The translations under genes and the position numbers were made by a program. Source: Watersipora subatra (lineage: Eukaryota > Bryozoa > Gymnolaemata > Cheilostomatida > Watersiporidae). Taken from it: DNA of 64,000 nucleotides. The notes beneath the pieces are model-generated. The model was not told the DNA's origin, searched no databases, and saw nothing but the letters and a program-made list of their open reading frames with translations. The stretch lies in NCBI RefSeq assembly GCF_963576615.1, contig NC_088716.1:60358228-60422227 (forward strand), read 5' to 3'. Below are positions 22,479 through 31,873 of this stretch, one piece after another; the stretch's first letter is position 1; each line of letters begins with the position of its first letter.

Positions 22479-22791
22479 GACTCGCATCACCTATCTACAT
22501 GTTTTGGTTGGAATGATGCTATGAAATTGAAAACGGACAAACTACATCTGAGATAGATTTGCACAGCAAATGTTTCTTTGAACTACAAAAATTGATGTTG
22601 ATGATTGTTATTGTTGTTGTTGAGTTTAGATTCTATTGTTTGGCATCCTTGGGTGTAATTTGGGTAAACAGATAATTATTTATTCATGTTGCTGTTATGA
22701 AAGGCAACAGACAAGAATTCCCTAGGTGCCAATATAGCTGTAGATATTCATTCTTACTTTGTATACTGGGTCATACCTTTTTATGGTGGTC

Positions 22792-22797
22792 AATAAA
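22792..22797 (+). promoter_or_regulatory. Candidate poly(A) signal
   Basis: AATAAA about 315 bp after the TAA of the secreted-protein gene. It is the first canonical hexamer downstream that I see; the cleavage site is not identified. Confidence 0.4.
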
Positions 22798-23759
22798 CAG
22801 TAATCGTTGTAAAATTATTTTCTCTTCGGCGCTGTGTCGTGAGAAACATTGTTCAGTTATCTTGTACAAAGAGTTTGGCTACAAAATTGCGTTAGAACTA
22901 TGATAAAGCAGTGCCAAATGTTTGCACTCGATCATGTTGGCCAGGTTACTTTAACTGTCAAAAGAAAGAACCTTCCTGTACCAGTCGTCAATAGAATTAT
23001 GCAATCATAATTGCCCGACAAGATGAAGCGGGATGCTGATTGGTCACTTTATTTCGTTGTTCCGTAAGATTTAAGCAGTCATAGTAAGATCATCTTCCAA
23101 CGCAGAGGATGTCTCGCTCGTTATTATGTCATTTCTCAACGGATTGCCAGTAGTGAATCTACAGATTTTGGCTGGCAATGGGAATACAATGACAGGTATT
23201 GCTCAGGGCACGCTTCTGTTGCCGTGAAAATTGTCATTGGATAAAGCTTATTTGCCGATTAGCTGGTGTTAAGCAAGGTTATTACTTGACTTTATGACAG
23301 GATGGCACGATTGAATACCCACTAGAGCAAGCTTACACGCAAGGTTGTCATAACAATACCACTGTGTGTACTTTATCATTTTTTACTACTTATTTCTTTT
23401 TATTTTGCGCATTTCCGTATCACCTTTAGAACACACGAGCCCATCTTCTCAGCACATAACTTAAAACATAAAAAACTGAACGATTCCCTGACAGACTTCA
23501 GATCAATTAGGTGGTTCTCGTTGCTGCACATTAACAAAAAACGGCTTTTATCAACGGGTGAGTACAAAAGGGAACTTGCTTGCTTTTCATGTAAGATCTG
23601 ATCTTAATATAACCTAGAAAACAAGGTTTTGTGAAATGCCTTTTGCTTTAAATGTTCCTTTTAGTGTGAATTTGGTTAAGTTACACACGCACTAGTACAC
23701 TAGCAGCCCCATGCGCAGTGAAAGTTCATCATGTGTTCATCATTCGCACAATTGTTCCG
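22798..23759. other. Intergenic, no gene seen
   Basis: Unique sequence without supported exons. Confidence 0.4.
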
Positions 23760-23945
23760 TGATGTGGCAATGTGGTTAGTGGTGCAGAGGTTAGTGTGTT
23801 GGTCTGCCTAGCTGAACATTTGAGTTCATTTCCATGCGTTGTTTCTTTTATGCTATAAGAGAGGATTCGGGCAAACAGACAGATGAACATGGCTCTTATT
23901 ATAGTAAATATTGAAACATGCTGCTTCAACTTAAGCTGTAATGCT
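23760..23945 (+). repeat. SINE-like element, diverged
   Basis: A tRNA-like head (GGTTAGTGTGTTGGTCTGCC, then TTGAGTTCATTTCC as a weakened B box) is followed by a body that ends GCTCTTATTATAGTAAA. The same TCTTATTATAG tail appears in the element at 36718, which supports a common family. Confidence 0.5.
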
Positions 23946-24195
23946 TTCATTCATGCTAGAACACTTAGAAGGCTGTCTATTATACATCCTATAAAGTTTA
24001 TTCTAAAATGTTTCCTTCCTTAACACCTTTAGTACTCGTAACATACATACAATCATATGATTGTTTAACTTTGAGAATTCTCAAAGATTTTGTCGAATAA
24101 AGTGTGGCTTGACGACAATTTTGCAAACTTTAAACAGCTGGATATTTAAAGTTTGCTCTTAGAAACCTGACAGCAATAGATAGAACATACTTTCC

Positions 24196-24198
<3 letters not shown>

Positions 24199-24235
<37 letters not shown>
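24199..24235. repeat. (TA)n microsatellite
   Basis: Pure TA dinucleotide run abutting the left arm of the first Penelope-like element. Confidence 0.95.
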
Positions 24236-24238
<3 letters not shown>

Positions 24239-24263
24239 GTTTATGAAAAACTACAGGTTAAAA

Positions 24264-24316
24264 TCATTACTACTATTAGTTTCATGCAATCGTGTTGCAA
24301 TCTTCAGGTAGAATGA
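24264..24316 (-). ncRNA. Hammerhead ribozyme in left arm of Penelope-like element 1
   Basis: This is the mirror of the ribozyme at 25036-25088, read on the minus strand. The core CTGAAGA and GAAA and the GTA cleavage triplet are all present. See the right-arm copy for the fold. Confidence 0.62.
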
Positions 24317-24319
24317 CTA

Positions 24320-24904
24320 TTGTGTAATTTTCCACCAGAACACAAATTACACAAAATCTTCAACAAAAACTCCGTAAAACTAAGTTATAGCTGTACTTCA
24401 AACATCAACCACATAATTAGCGGGCACAATAAACAAGCACTATCGCAACCAACCAACATCGACAGAAAGTGCAACTGCAAAAATCGGGAAAATTGCCCTC
24501 TACATGGAGAATGCCTTTCAAACTGCATAGTATATCAGGCAACCGTAGAGTCTGAAGAACGCGATGAGCAAGAGACACAAACGTATGTAGGCCTCACCGA
24601 AACAACTTTTAAAACAAGACTAGCCAACCACAAAACATCCTTTAAATATCCTACTAAAAAGCTACAAACAGAATTGAGTAAATACATATGGGACTTAAAA
24701 GACAAGAACATTCGCTATAATATAACCTGGAAGATCATCAAAAGAGCGCGGTCTTACAACACATCAACAAAATCTCGCCAGTTATGTCTATGGGAAAAGT
24801 ACTTCATCATATTCGAACCGAAGTTAGCCAGCCTTAACACTAAAAGTGAGCTGATATCCACATGCCGGCATGCCAAAAAACACCTAATTAGCTCAATAAC
24901 ATAA
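24320..24904 (+). pseudogene. Penelope-like ORF fragment: Cys-rich motif and GIY-YIG endonuclease
   Basis: About 190 codons, open from the left arm to a TAA at 24902-24904. It begins at a position equivalent to the middle of element 2's ORF (shared HKLHKIFN...KLSYSC) and lacks the whole reverse transcriptase. Visible parts are a Cys cluster (CNCKNRENCPLHGECL), a GIY-YIG-type motif (TYVGLTETTFKTRLANHK), and the C-terminal EKYFIIFEPKLASLN and ELISTCRHAKKHL stretches. GIY-YIG nucleases nick target DNA for target-primed reverse transcription. The fragment is probably inactive because it lacks RT. Confidence 0.85.
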
Positions 24905-24927
24905 TTTGACTACATAATTTGCTGTAT

Positions 24928-24931
<4 letters not shown>

Positions 24932-24969
<38 letters not shown>
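24932..24969. repeat. (TA)n microsatellite inside Penelope-like element 1
   Basis: TA run between the ORF stop and the right arm. Confidence 0.95.
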
Positions 24970-24972
<3 letters not shown>

Positions 24973-25035
24973 ACAATAGTATTAAGCCCTCAGCTTTATT
25001 AAGTAATTTTATAGCTTGTACATTATCCATTTTAG

Positions 25036-25088
25036 TCATTCTACCTGAAGATTGCAACACGATTGCATGAAACTAATAGTAGTAATGA
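25036..25088 (+). ncRNA. Hammerhead ribozyme in right arm of Penelope-like element 1
   Basis: The core is CTGAAGA (25045-25051, allowed CUGANGA form) then a stem II hairpin TGCAA/TTGCA with loop CACGA, then GAAA (25069-25072). Stem III is only two base pairs (A-U, C-G) around loop TAATA, followed by the cleavage triplet GTA (25079-25081). Stem I pairs TCAT..TAC (25036-25044) with GTAATGA (25082-25088). The very short stem III is the form known from ribozymes in Penelope-like elements and retrozymes. A U-U mismatch opens stem II, so activity is uncertain. Predicted self-cleavage is after 25081. Confidence 0.65.
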
Positions 25089-25121
25089 TTTTAACCTGTA
25101 GTTTTTAATAAACTTCATATA

Positions 25122-26504
25122 CACAGCTCTAATTGACTCGATTTTTGAGCACTTTACTTTGCAGTGTAAACCACATATACTATATATAAATATATATATC
25201 TATACATATAATCTATATAGATATATAGATATATAGATTATATATATCTATATATATAATCTATATAGATATATAAATCTAATGTTAGAGTAGCTTTTTG
25301 GCTGATCTAAGAAGCAGTTACATTCTATACTGGCAGTAAATTGTAGACTCAATGAACCTTGGTCATAGTTTGACTTGTGTCTTGATCAATAATAGGTTTG
25401 TCTCCTCTTGCTGTGAAAATGAGGAGGTTTATGCATCTTTATTGCTGGCTATACAATACTTCATATAAGTATAAATAGCATAAGAATAAAATTAAAAATT
25501 CTTCACATCTTTATTGTAGCTCATACTAGGGCATCTTAGACTTGCTTCTCAACAAGTTTAATAGACACAAAACAGATATTCAAATAATGTGAAACTTTGA
25601 TGACTTTTGAGTTCTTTTATTAGGGATTGCTCGTGTAAGTCGACAGCAAGGTGTTATAGACCTGGCAAATCTCTTAGCTTTCCCTATGCAACGACTTAGC
25701 TACACTCAACACTCATCATTATATCGATAGTATGAGTTGTTTTTATGACAATTAGTAGACTATCTTATACACAGTTCTACAAAGGTCTTGAGTGAGAGAA
25801 AGTCATGCAGCAATAATGCTCCAACCTTTCAGTTTTTAGCTTGTATAACTATAACAATAAGTCAAGTTTGTTCCTGGCTTGGTTCTAACCATTATTAAAA
25901 TATAGTTGTATATCTTCTTTCTGTTATGAGAATTACAGACTTCCCTTTAATAGTGTGAAGCATAACTGTCAGAAAACCTACACGCTTTCAATATATGCTT
26001 GTGATATGATCATCTGCATATGAAATATATTTTAATTTTTAACTAAATGTATCAAATTTGGGTTATAACCTAAAACTAAAAGTGTTCCAATTAAAAGTGT
26101 ATAATTTCAATTATCTGTCAGCTATTTATAAGACTCCAAACAGCCAGGTAAGAACAGCATGAAGATAGCGACGAATGAATCAAAACATTCTTTTAACTTT
26201 TTATACTAGTTCAGTTTCGGATGTTACAAGCTGCTTGGTAGGAATTATTTAAAAGGTTTTGCATATTGACACTACCCTGCATTTACACACCACTTTTAAT
26301 GATATAAAATACAGGATCAGGTTTTTGAAGCACCAGGCTGTATTTTCTCCATCGCATATACAAGTATACAATCTATATATAGTTCTCAAAGTTGGTCATA
26401 AGTATGTCGTTGCAGCTATATTTATTAAAATCTTAAAATATCAAGTAAAGTAGATCCATAAAGTAGTAGATTATAAAGCATAAATATAAAGTAAAGAATC
26501 CATA
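25122..26504. other. Intergenic, AT-rich, no gene seen
   Basis: 25160-25290 is a run of imperfect ATATAGAT palindromes. The rest is unique AT-rich DNA without supported features. Confidence 0.45.
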
Positions 26505-26585
26505 AAGTATCAGATTTGATCTCAGTACCTCCATTAACTAGTCAGACACCTTACTAACTAAACCATGCGAGCTTGATAGATTTAT
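26505..26585 (-). repeat. SINE-like tRNA-derived head
   Basis: On the minus strand CATGGTTTAGTTAGTAAGG (A-box-like), then TGAGATCAAATCTG (B box GATCAAATC) with tRNA-like spacing. No acceptor stem pairing, so a relic. Confidence 0.5.
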
Positions 26586-26776
26586 TAAGCAATATATGTC
26601 GCTACATTGGCGCAAATAGGCTACTGCTTTTGGTCACAACGCAAAGCGATGGCTTAACGTCATAAGGGTAACTCTTATTAGTAAGCTTACCTATTATCCA
26701 TTGGCAATATGCCAGACTAATAGCAAGTGGCAGGCAATTATCATTACCTCTCATTGTTTATAAGCTGATTTTTAAC

Positions 26777-26805
26777 ACCCGGGCAATGCCAGGTAGCACA
26801 GCTAG
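26777..26805 (+). mobile_element. Possible Helitron 3' terminus
   Basis: ACCCGGGCAATGCCAGGT can form an imperfect hairpin, followed ten bases later by CTAG and then T. A GC-rich hairpin shortly before CTRR, next to a T, is the hallmark of Helitron ends. The matching 5' TC end was not found, so the element's length is unknown. Confidence 0.4.
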
Positions 26806-26863
26806 TTGTTACATAAAGTTTATAATGAACTTCTAGTGAACTGCAACCTTCTTTTTCATCAGT

Positions 26864-26977
<114 letters not shown>

Positions 26978-27045
26978 ATATATAAATTGTTTCCTCACCC
27001 CGGTTAACTCGTATGGGTGGTAATTTCTGCTCTAACTCGGGTCTC

Positions 27046-27187
27046 CTACCAGAGACCTGGGAGTTTGAGCATTCGCCTCAAGATCTTAGCTGTTCCCAAT
27101 AGCGCACTTTTCTGCAACACACCTGAGTTGATTGTTGTCGGTATTTGGGCAAGCCACATTTTATGCGCCGGTGTTATTGCGCCCAGA
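27046..27187 (-). pseudogene. C-terminal relic of a retroelement reverse transcriptase
   Basis: Minus-strand reading LGAITPAHKMWLAQIPTTIN followed by VLQKSALLGTAKILRRML, and a TAG stop at 27046-27048. The motif VIGALGAIT...LLGTA.ILR is a conserved C-terminal signature in many invertebrate RT genes of non-LTR type. Its upstream half is found at 29149-29290, on the far side of Penelope-like element 2. Confidence 0.6.
27163..27186. repeat. 24-bp duplication, left copy
   Basis: This 24-bp segment starts ATGCGCCGGTGTTATTGCGC and is repeated exactly at 29150-29173. It may be the target-site duplication made when element 2 inserted into the RT relic. Confidence 0.7.
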
Positions 27188-27283
27188 ATATATATATATT
27201 CTATATATATATTCTGTATGTATATATGTATATATATATATACATATATATATAAATTTGGTAAGAAATTTATTAAAATTTGA

Positions 27284-27354
27284 CTAAGCAAAAAATTACT
27301 AAAAGTTTCGTATTACACAAAAGGTGTGTAACACTCATCAGATAAAATGCTTAG
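27284..27354 (-). ncRNA. Hammerhead ribozyme in left arm of Penelope-like element 2
   Basis: Exact inverted copy of the ribozyme at 28910-28980. On the minus strand the core CTGATGA lies at 27335-27341 and GAAA at 27306-27309. Confidence 0.78.
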
Positions 27355-27436
27355 TGAGGACTATACACAAGATTCTGCATTAGCTGGTAAGCTGAAATAA
27401 AAGCTCAGGTATTAAAAGCTAGATGGATAAGATCTA

Positions 27437-28617
27437 TTATGTAATGCTATTTCGTAAAAGGTGTTTCTTAGCATGTCTACATGTAGATATAAGTTCACTA
27501 CGTTTGTTAAGAGTTGCCTTCTCAGGTCTGTAAATGATGAAATATTTTTCTAATGTACATAATCTGCACTTTCCGGTGCTTTTAGAGTATGGCTTGGCGT
27601 GTGATAAAATCTTCCAGGCTATGTTGTAGTCAGCGCCGCTTTCCTTGAGTTCCCATATGTGGCTGCTTAGCTCGGTAGAGTAGCGTTTAGAAATGTCCTT
27701 GAATGTGGATTTGTGAAGGTTATATCTAGTTTTGAAGCTGTTTTCGGTTAGCCCTACATATGTGGCTGCAGGTTTATTGTTATCAGTGGTAGTTACGCTT
27801 GCCTGGTATATCACTGATTTTGCTAAGCAATTGTCTGGTAATGGGCAGGTGTTCTTATTCCTGCAATTGCAGCCAGGATTAGTTGTTTCTTGATGGTTCA
27901 GTGACAGCAGCCTCTGATTGTGAGAGTTGATAGCCTGTTTCACATTGTTCATGCAGCTATAGCTTAATTTTATAATACTTCTGTTAAAGATTTTGTGTAG
28001 CTTGTGGTCAGTAGAGAATTCTTCATCGATTAATTTAAAGAAAGTTTTCCCGATGTTGGTGTGTACGGTGTTGCTGTAAGGGGGGTTATACCAGATTATG
28101 TTTCTTTTTCTTTGTCTATGTCTAGCCTTTAGTGGTGTAGCTTTAGGTGAAGAAAATTCTAGCTTGTGTTGGTATCCGCTTTTTCTTAAGGCTTCCTGAT
28201 AAATAGGTGCAGCTTTGCTGAAGGCATTTCCATCTGATGAAATTTCTGAGAGTCTTTTGTTGATTGCCAGTGGTATATTTTTAATGATGTTAGGCGGGTG
28301 GTTTGAATCTTTGTGAACATAGGTAATGGTGGTGTTTGGCTTAGTGTAGGGCTCATACTTCCCGTTTTCTAGGTTTAGGGTTACGTCTAGAAAATTTACT
28401 ATCTTCCTGTTGGCTTCTATTAGTATTCTTAGATCATGTGAGCTAAAGATAGCGCACAGGTCTTTCTTGATGTTGTCAACTTGGCGGGGGGTTGCGTGTA
28501 AAGCTCCCAGACCATCGTCTCTATATAGTCCAAATTTGTTATTGTATTTTTTAGATATTTGGTACAATATGTATGCGCCTACTAGCTCACATGTTTCAGC
28601 ACCATCAAAACATCCCG
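27437..28617 (-). pseudogene. Penelope-like ORF: partial RT and GIY-YIG endonuclease
   Basis: On the minus strand the frame is open from the head-on junction to a stop at 27437. It starts within the RT palm: GAETCELVGAYILYQISKKY then the YRDD catalytic box (LYRDDGLGAL) and NFLDVTL. Then come SNHPPNIIKNIP, a Cys cluster (GCNCRNKNTCPLPDNCL), the GIY-YIG-type motif ATYVGLTENSFKTRYNLHK, and ELISTCRHAKKHLL at the end. The fingers of RT are missing (5' truncation). The first 18 or so codons of the longest frame come from the inverted copy and are not real. The product would combine RT and nicking endonuclease. Confidence 0.88.
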
Positions 28618-28827
28618 AAGGAAAGCGGCGCTGACTACAACATAGCCTGGAAGATTTTATCACACGCCAAGCCATACTCTAAAAGCACCGGAAAGTGCAG
28701 ATTATGTACATTAGAAAAATATTTCATCATTTACAGACCTGAGAAGGCAACTCTTAACAAACGTAGTGAACTTATATCTACATGTAGACATGCTAAGAAA
28801 CACCTTTTACGAAATAGCATTACATAA
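28618..28827 (+). pseudogene. Inverted copy of the Penelope-like ORF end
   Basis: 70 codons on the + strand, from ESGADYNIAWKILSHAKPY to the TAA at 28827, identical to the end of the minus-strand ORF. It is part of the right arm. Confidence 0.85.
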
Positions 28828-28909
28828 TAGATCTTATCCATCTAGCTTTTAATACCTGAGCTTTTATTTCAGCTTACCAGCTAATGCAGAATCTTGTGTA
28901 TAGTCCTCA

Positions 28910-28980
28910 CTAAGCATTTTATCTGATGAGTGTTACACACCTTTTGTGTAATACGAAACTTTTAGTAATTTTTTGCTTAG
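28910..28980 (+). ncRNA. Hammerhead ribozyme in right arm of Penelope-like element 2
   Basis: All invariant parts are present. Stem I pairs CTAAGCA (28910-28916) with TGCTTAG (28974-28980), plus two inner pairs beyond a T-rich internal loop. The core is CTGATGA (28923-28929). Stem II is nine pairs, GTGTTACAC with GTGTAATAC (one wobble), loop ACCTTTT. Then GAAA (28955-28958), and a two-pair stem III (A-U, C-G) with loop TTTTA before the GTA cleavage triplet (28965-28967). Predicted self-cleavage is after 28967. A minimal stem III is the known form in Penelope-like pseudo-LTRs, where the ribozyme is thought to process transcripts. Confidence 0.8.
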
Positions 28981-29148
28981 TCAAATTTTAATAAATTTCT
29001 TACCAAATTTATAGTAAGCTCTACTTTAGTATCGAGCACTTTATGCTGACTTTTAGCCTATACTTTATTGTACATATATATATATGTATATATATATATA
29101 TAAATTGTTTCCTCACCCCGGTTAACCCGTATGGGTGGGGAAACAATT

Positions 29149-29287
29149 AATGCGCCGGTGTTATTGCGCCCAGTGCCCCAATGACTACTGGGATTACAGT
29201 TGTTCTTACATCCCAGCATTTTTCAATCTCTTCTCCAAGAGGGAGATATTTCTCTATCTTTTCTTTTTCTTTGCTGTCTATATTGTA

Positions 29288-29290
<3 letters not shown>
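29149..29290 (-). pseudogene. Upstream half of the retroelement RT relic
   Basis: Minus-strand reading KEKIEKYLPLGEEIEKCWDV, then TTVIPVVIGALGAITPAH. It breaks at the 24-bp duplication and is followed by a 3'-UTR-like piece (29100-29149) that is also present at 26985-27022. It begins at the (TA)n run. Confidence 0.55.

Positions 29291-29371
<81 letters not shown>
29288..29371. repeat. (TA)n microsatellite
   Basis: Pure TA run at the edge of the RT relic. Confidence 0.95.
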
Positions 29372-31000
29372 CTAAGCTTTATATGCCTGTTAACAATGAG
29401 ATGACATCTGACAATAACATCTGCCATTTTTCTAGGCTCTGCCTAAAAGGTATAACAATTAAAAACATCCGTTCATGCTGCAGATATTCAAAGCTGTTTA
29501 TTGAATCATGACCTAGAAAAAGGCATCATATATATTCATATACAGCTGTTTTTTTAATAATACTTTGCCTGTGTCACAATGTTGGCTAAGTCCTTTGATT
29601 TAATCAAAACTTCTGTTAGAACTTTTATATTGCTGTATAGAGGGCATCATTTGTGCTGAAATATAGAGTAAGGTAGGAGTTGTTTGCACTGATAAGTAAA
29701 GTTGCCCAATAACATTGCGACATGTCTTTGACATTTTCCATTAAACAACTTCTCTGATAGCTCAACAAAAGAGATATAACTTCTAATTTTTGCCAATGCT
29801 CATGTGTTGTTAAGTTTTTCAGCACATGTTATTGTTGTGCGGTTTTATGTTAAATTGGCTAACAAAGTTTGCTAGAATGAATGTAAATATTGCTGAAATA
29901 TTTTGCCTCTAGCAAGTCATCTCCAATGTTATTAAACAAGTGATGACAACTACACACACTGAAGAACATTGTGGGGGTGACAATTTCAATTTTACATTTA
30001 TTTTTGTTAAAAGATTTGTGCAATAACATTATGTATTTCCATTTACATAATATAATACCAATTGATATCATCTGATATAATACGAATACACCATAATAAA
30101 ATATATGTAATATAATGTTAAAATGGTAACATAATATAATTAATGGCTATAATATAATACGATAGAATATAATATTAGACAATTAAATAGAATAGAACAC
30201 AATATGATGCAATATAATATATCATGAGAGCAATGCAATATAATATAACATATAATATAGTACATTATAATATATGTATTATATTTATGTAAGTCTTATG
30301 TTTTATATAACTTTGTCTATCATAACTTGATTCCTGACCATGCTCTTTAAAAACCTTATTTGACAAAAAAACTGACAAGCCAGTACTTTTTGATGATGTG
30401 TACTAATTTGGAGTTCCATAGTTTGATTAGTTTTTTATTTACCAGATTTCAGCCTCAAACTTTTACTTGGTTTACTGGTAACAGAAAGATTAGCTTTGCC
30501 CATAGACCTATTAACCTATTACTATATAGTATAGTTAACAGGTCTATGGCTTTGCCTATGAATTATAACACACAAGCAACCTTTCTTCCTTTCAGTATTG
30601 TTTTTTTTTGTTGATAGAAAAAAACATTATTTTGAAAAAATAATTTCTATTTAGTTGTTTGAAAAGAGCAACTTTGGTTATGCAGATAATATGTAAAAAA
30701 ATGAATGTATTTAATATGAAACTGCTCTGTATGCAGCAGCTTTGTAGTTGAATCTAAAATCTAACAACACAACTAAACATGTCGATTTAGTGAAATTACT
30801 TAAACTGGAACAAGATTTCAGATTTTTATTTTATATGATAGTTTTAAAAAATTGATTTCAGTGATTAAACTATGTATCTAGCTTATGCCAAAATTTTTAG
30901 CTGCTTATACTTTGGTAGCTGTAAGTATTTTTGTTACTATTGCCCGTCCGTCTGTCTGTTTGACTTCTCTGTCATAAAGTGCAGTGTTAAAATGCGGTTG
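29372..31000. other. Intergenic, no gene seen
   Basis: 30050-30300 is enriched in ATAATATAAT-type simple sequence. No exons or transposon ends supported. Confidence 0.45.
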
Positions 31001-31140
31001 ATTGGCTCAATTGGTTAAACTTAGAACATCAGTCTAATAAGCTAAATGTGGTGGGTTCAAGCTTCTTATTAGCCAACATTTCAGTCAACCCATTAAGTGC
31101 ATCTACAGAATTTTATGATTGCGTGAAAGTTTCATTTAAA
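31001..31140 (+). repeat. tRNA-derived SINE-like element
   Basis: TGGCTCAATTGG is a near-consensus A box, and GGGTTCAAGC 50 bases later is a B box; the anticodon-arm region between is tRNA-like. The 3' acceptor strand does not pair with the 5' end, so this is a SINE head rather than a tRNA gene. Confidence 0.6.
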
Positions 31141-31839
31141 ATGACCAATGAAGACCAATACCCAGAATAATTCTTTCTGTTTTAATTTGAATTATTAGCA
31201 TGCTCCATAATAGCAATAGATATCAATCAGCTTCTATTATAACGGTGAAACTGACTGATCTGACAATTGCTTTAGTTCTAAGCATCAAGTTTTGCTGTAG
31301 CTTGCTAAAAGCATTGCTGTAAGTAGTTTGAACATACATATATATTACTATATACATATATATTAATATATACATATATATTAATATATACATGTACATA
31401 TTAATCATGTGGATCTTGGGCTGCAATCAGAAATAAAATAACGATGCTGCAGTATAAAAACTAAACATGACAAGTCTCTTTAGTGGTATAACTTAGTTAC
31501 TTCCGAATAACTGATAATTTGCTGTTTCTTAGTGAAACATTTTAAACAATCAAGCTTTTTGCATTTCAAGTTTTCAAATTTGGTTCACCCAGTGCTATCG
31601 CTGTTAATATTTGAGTGTACATTAGCTTAATTATTATGAAAACAAACGCTGCTAAACTTTTTATGTTAACTTAAAATAAAAGCATAAAAGTCAGCTCAAT
31701 CTTTATAATTTATATATTATTTCATATAGGTTGATTACATGTTCAAATGTAAGTTCTATCAATAATATCTCGAGACAGTTTAATTTTTATTTAGCCATGA
31801 TTTAAATCACAAGGTAAAATCTTTTTATACCACAATAAG

Positions 31840-31873
31840 TTCTATGTATATGTATAAATACATATACATAGAA
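31840..31873. repeat. Perfect 15-bp hairpin
   Basis: TTCTATGTATATGTA, four-base loop TAAA, then the exact reverse complement. It may be a tiny palindromic insertion or simple sequence. Confidence 0.7.

Larger units (their letters stand above)
24231..25121 (+). mobile_element. Penelope-like element 1, 5'-truncated, with inverted terminal copies
   Basis: An 88-bp segment at 24231-24318 recurs inverted at 25034-25121 with very few mismatches. Between them lies the C-terminal part of a Penelope-type ORF. This is the pseudo-LTR arrangement known for Penelope-like elements in its inverted form: a 3'-terminal piece joined head-on to a 5'-truncated copy. Each arm encodes a hammerhead ribozyme. Past the right arm, AGCTCTAATT...GAGCACTTTA (25125-25155) resembles the sequence just past the arm of element 2, so the element probably extends beyond the repeat. 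Confidence 0.85.
27251..29013 (-). mobile_element. Penelope-like element 2 with 396-bp inverted terminal copies
   Basis: Arms 27251-27646 and 28618-29013 are inverted copies of equal length (396 bp), identical wherever I compared them. The 971-bp spacer holds the remaining RT part of the ORF on the minus strand. Each arm contains the last 70 codons of the ORF, the 3' UTR and a hammerhead ribozyme. The junction at 28618 has AAGGAAAG microhomology. Arm identity indicates recent or single-event formation. It sits inside a relic of another retroelement. Confidence 0.88.

Noticed and set aside
28573..28640. Upstream part of the + strand frame ending at 28827, and the first residues of the minus-strand Penelope frame
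   Set aside because: Both cross the head-on junction at 28618 and read antisense of the other copy, so they are not real protein.
31001..31076. Functional tRNA gene
   Set aside because: A and B boxes are good, but acceptor and anticodon stems do not pair; better explained as a SINE head.
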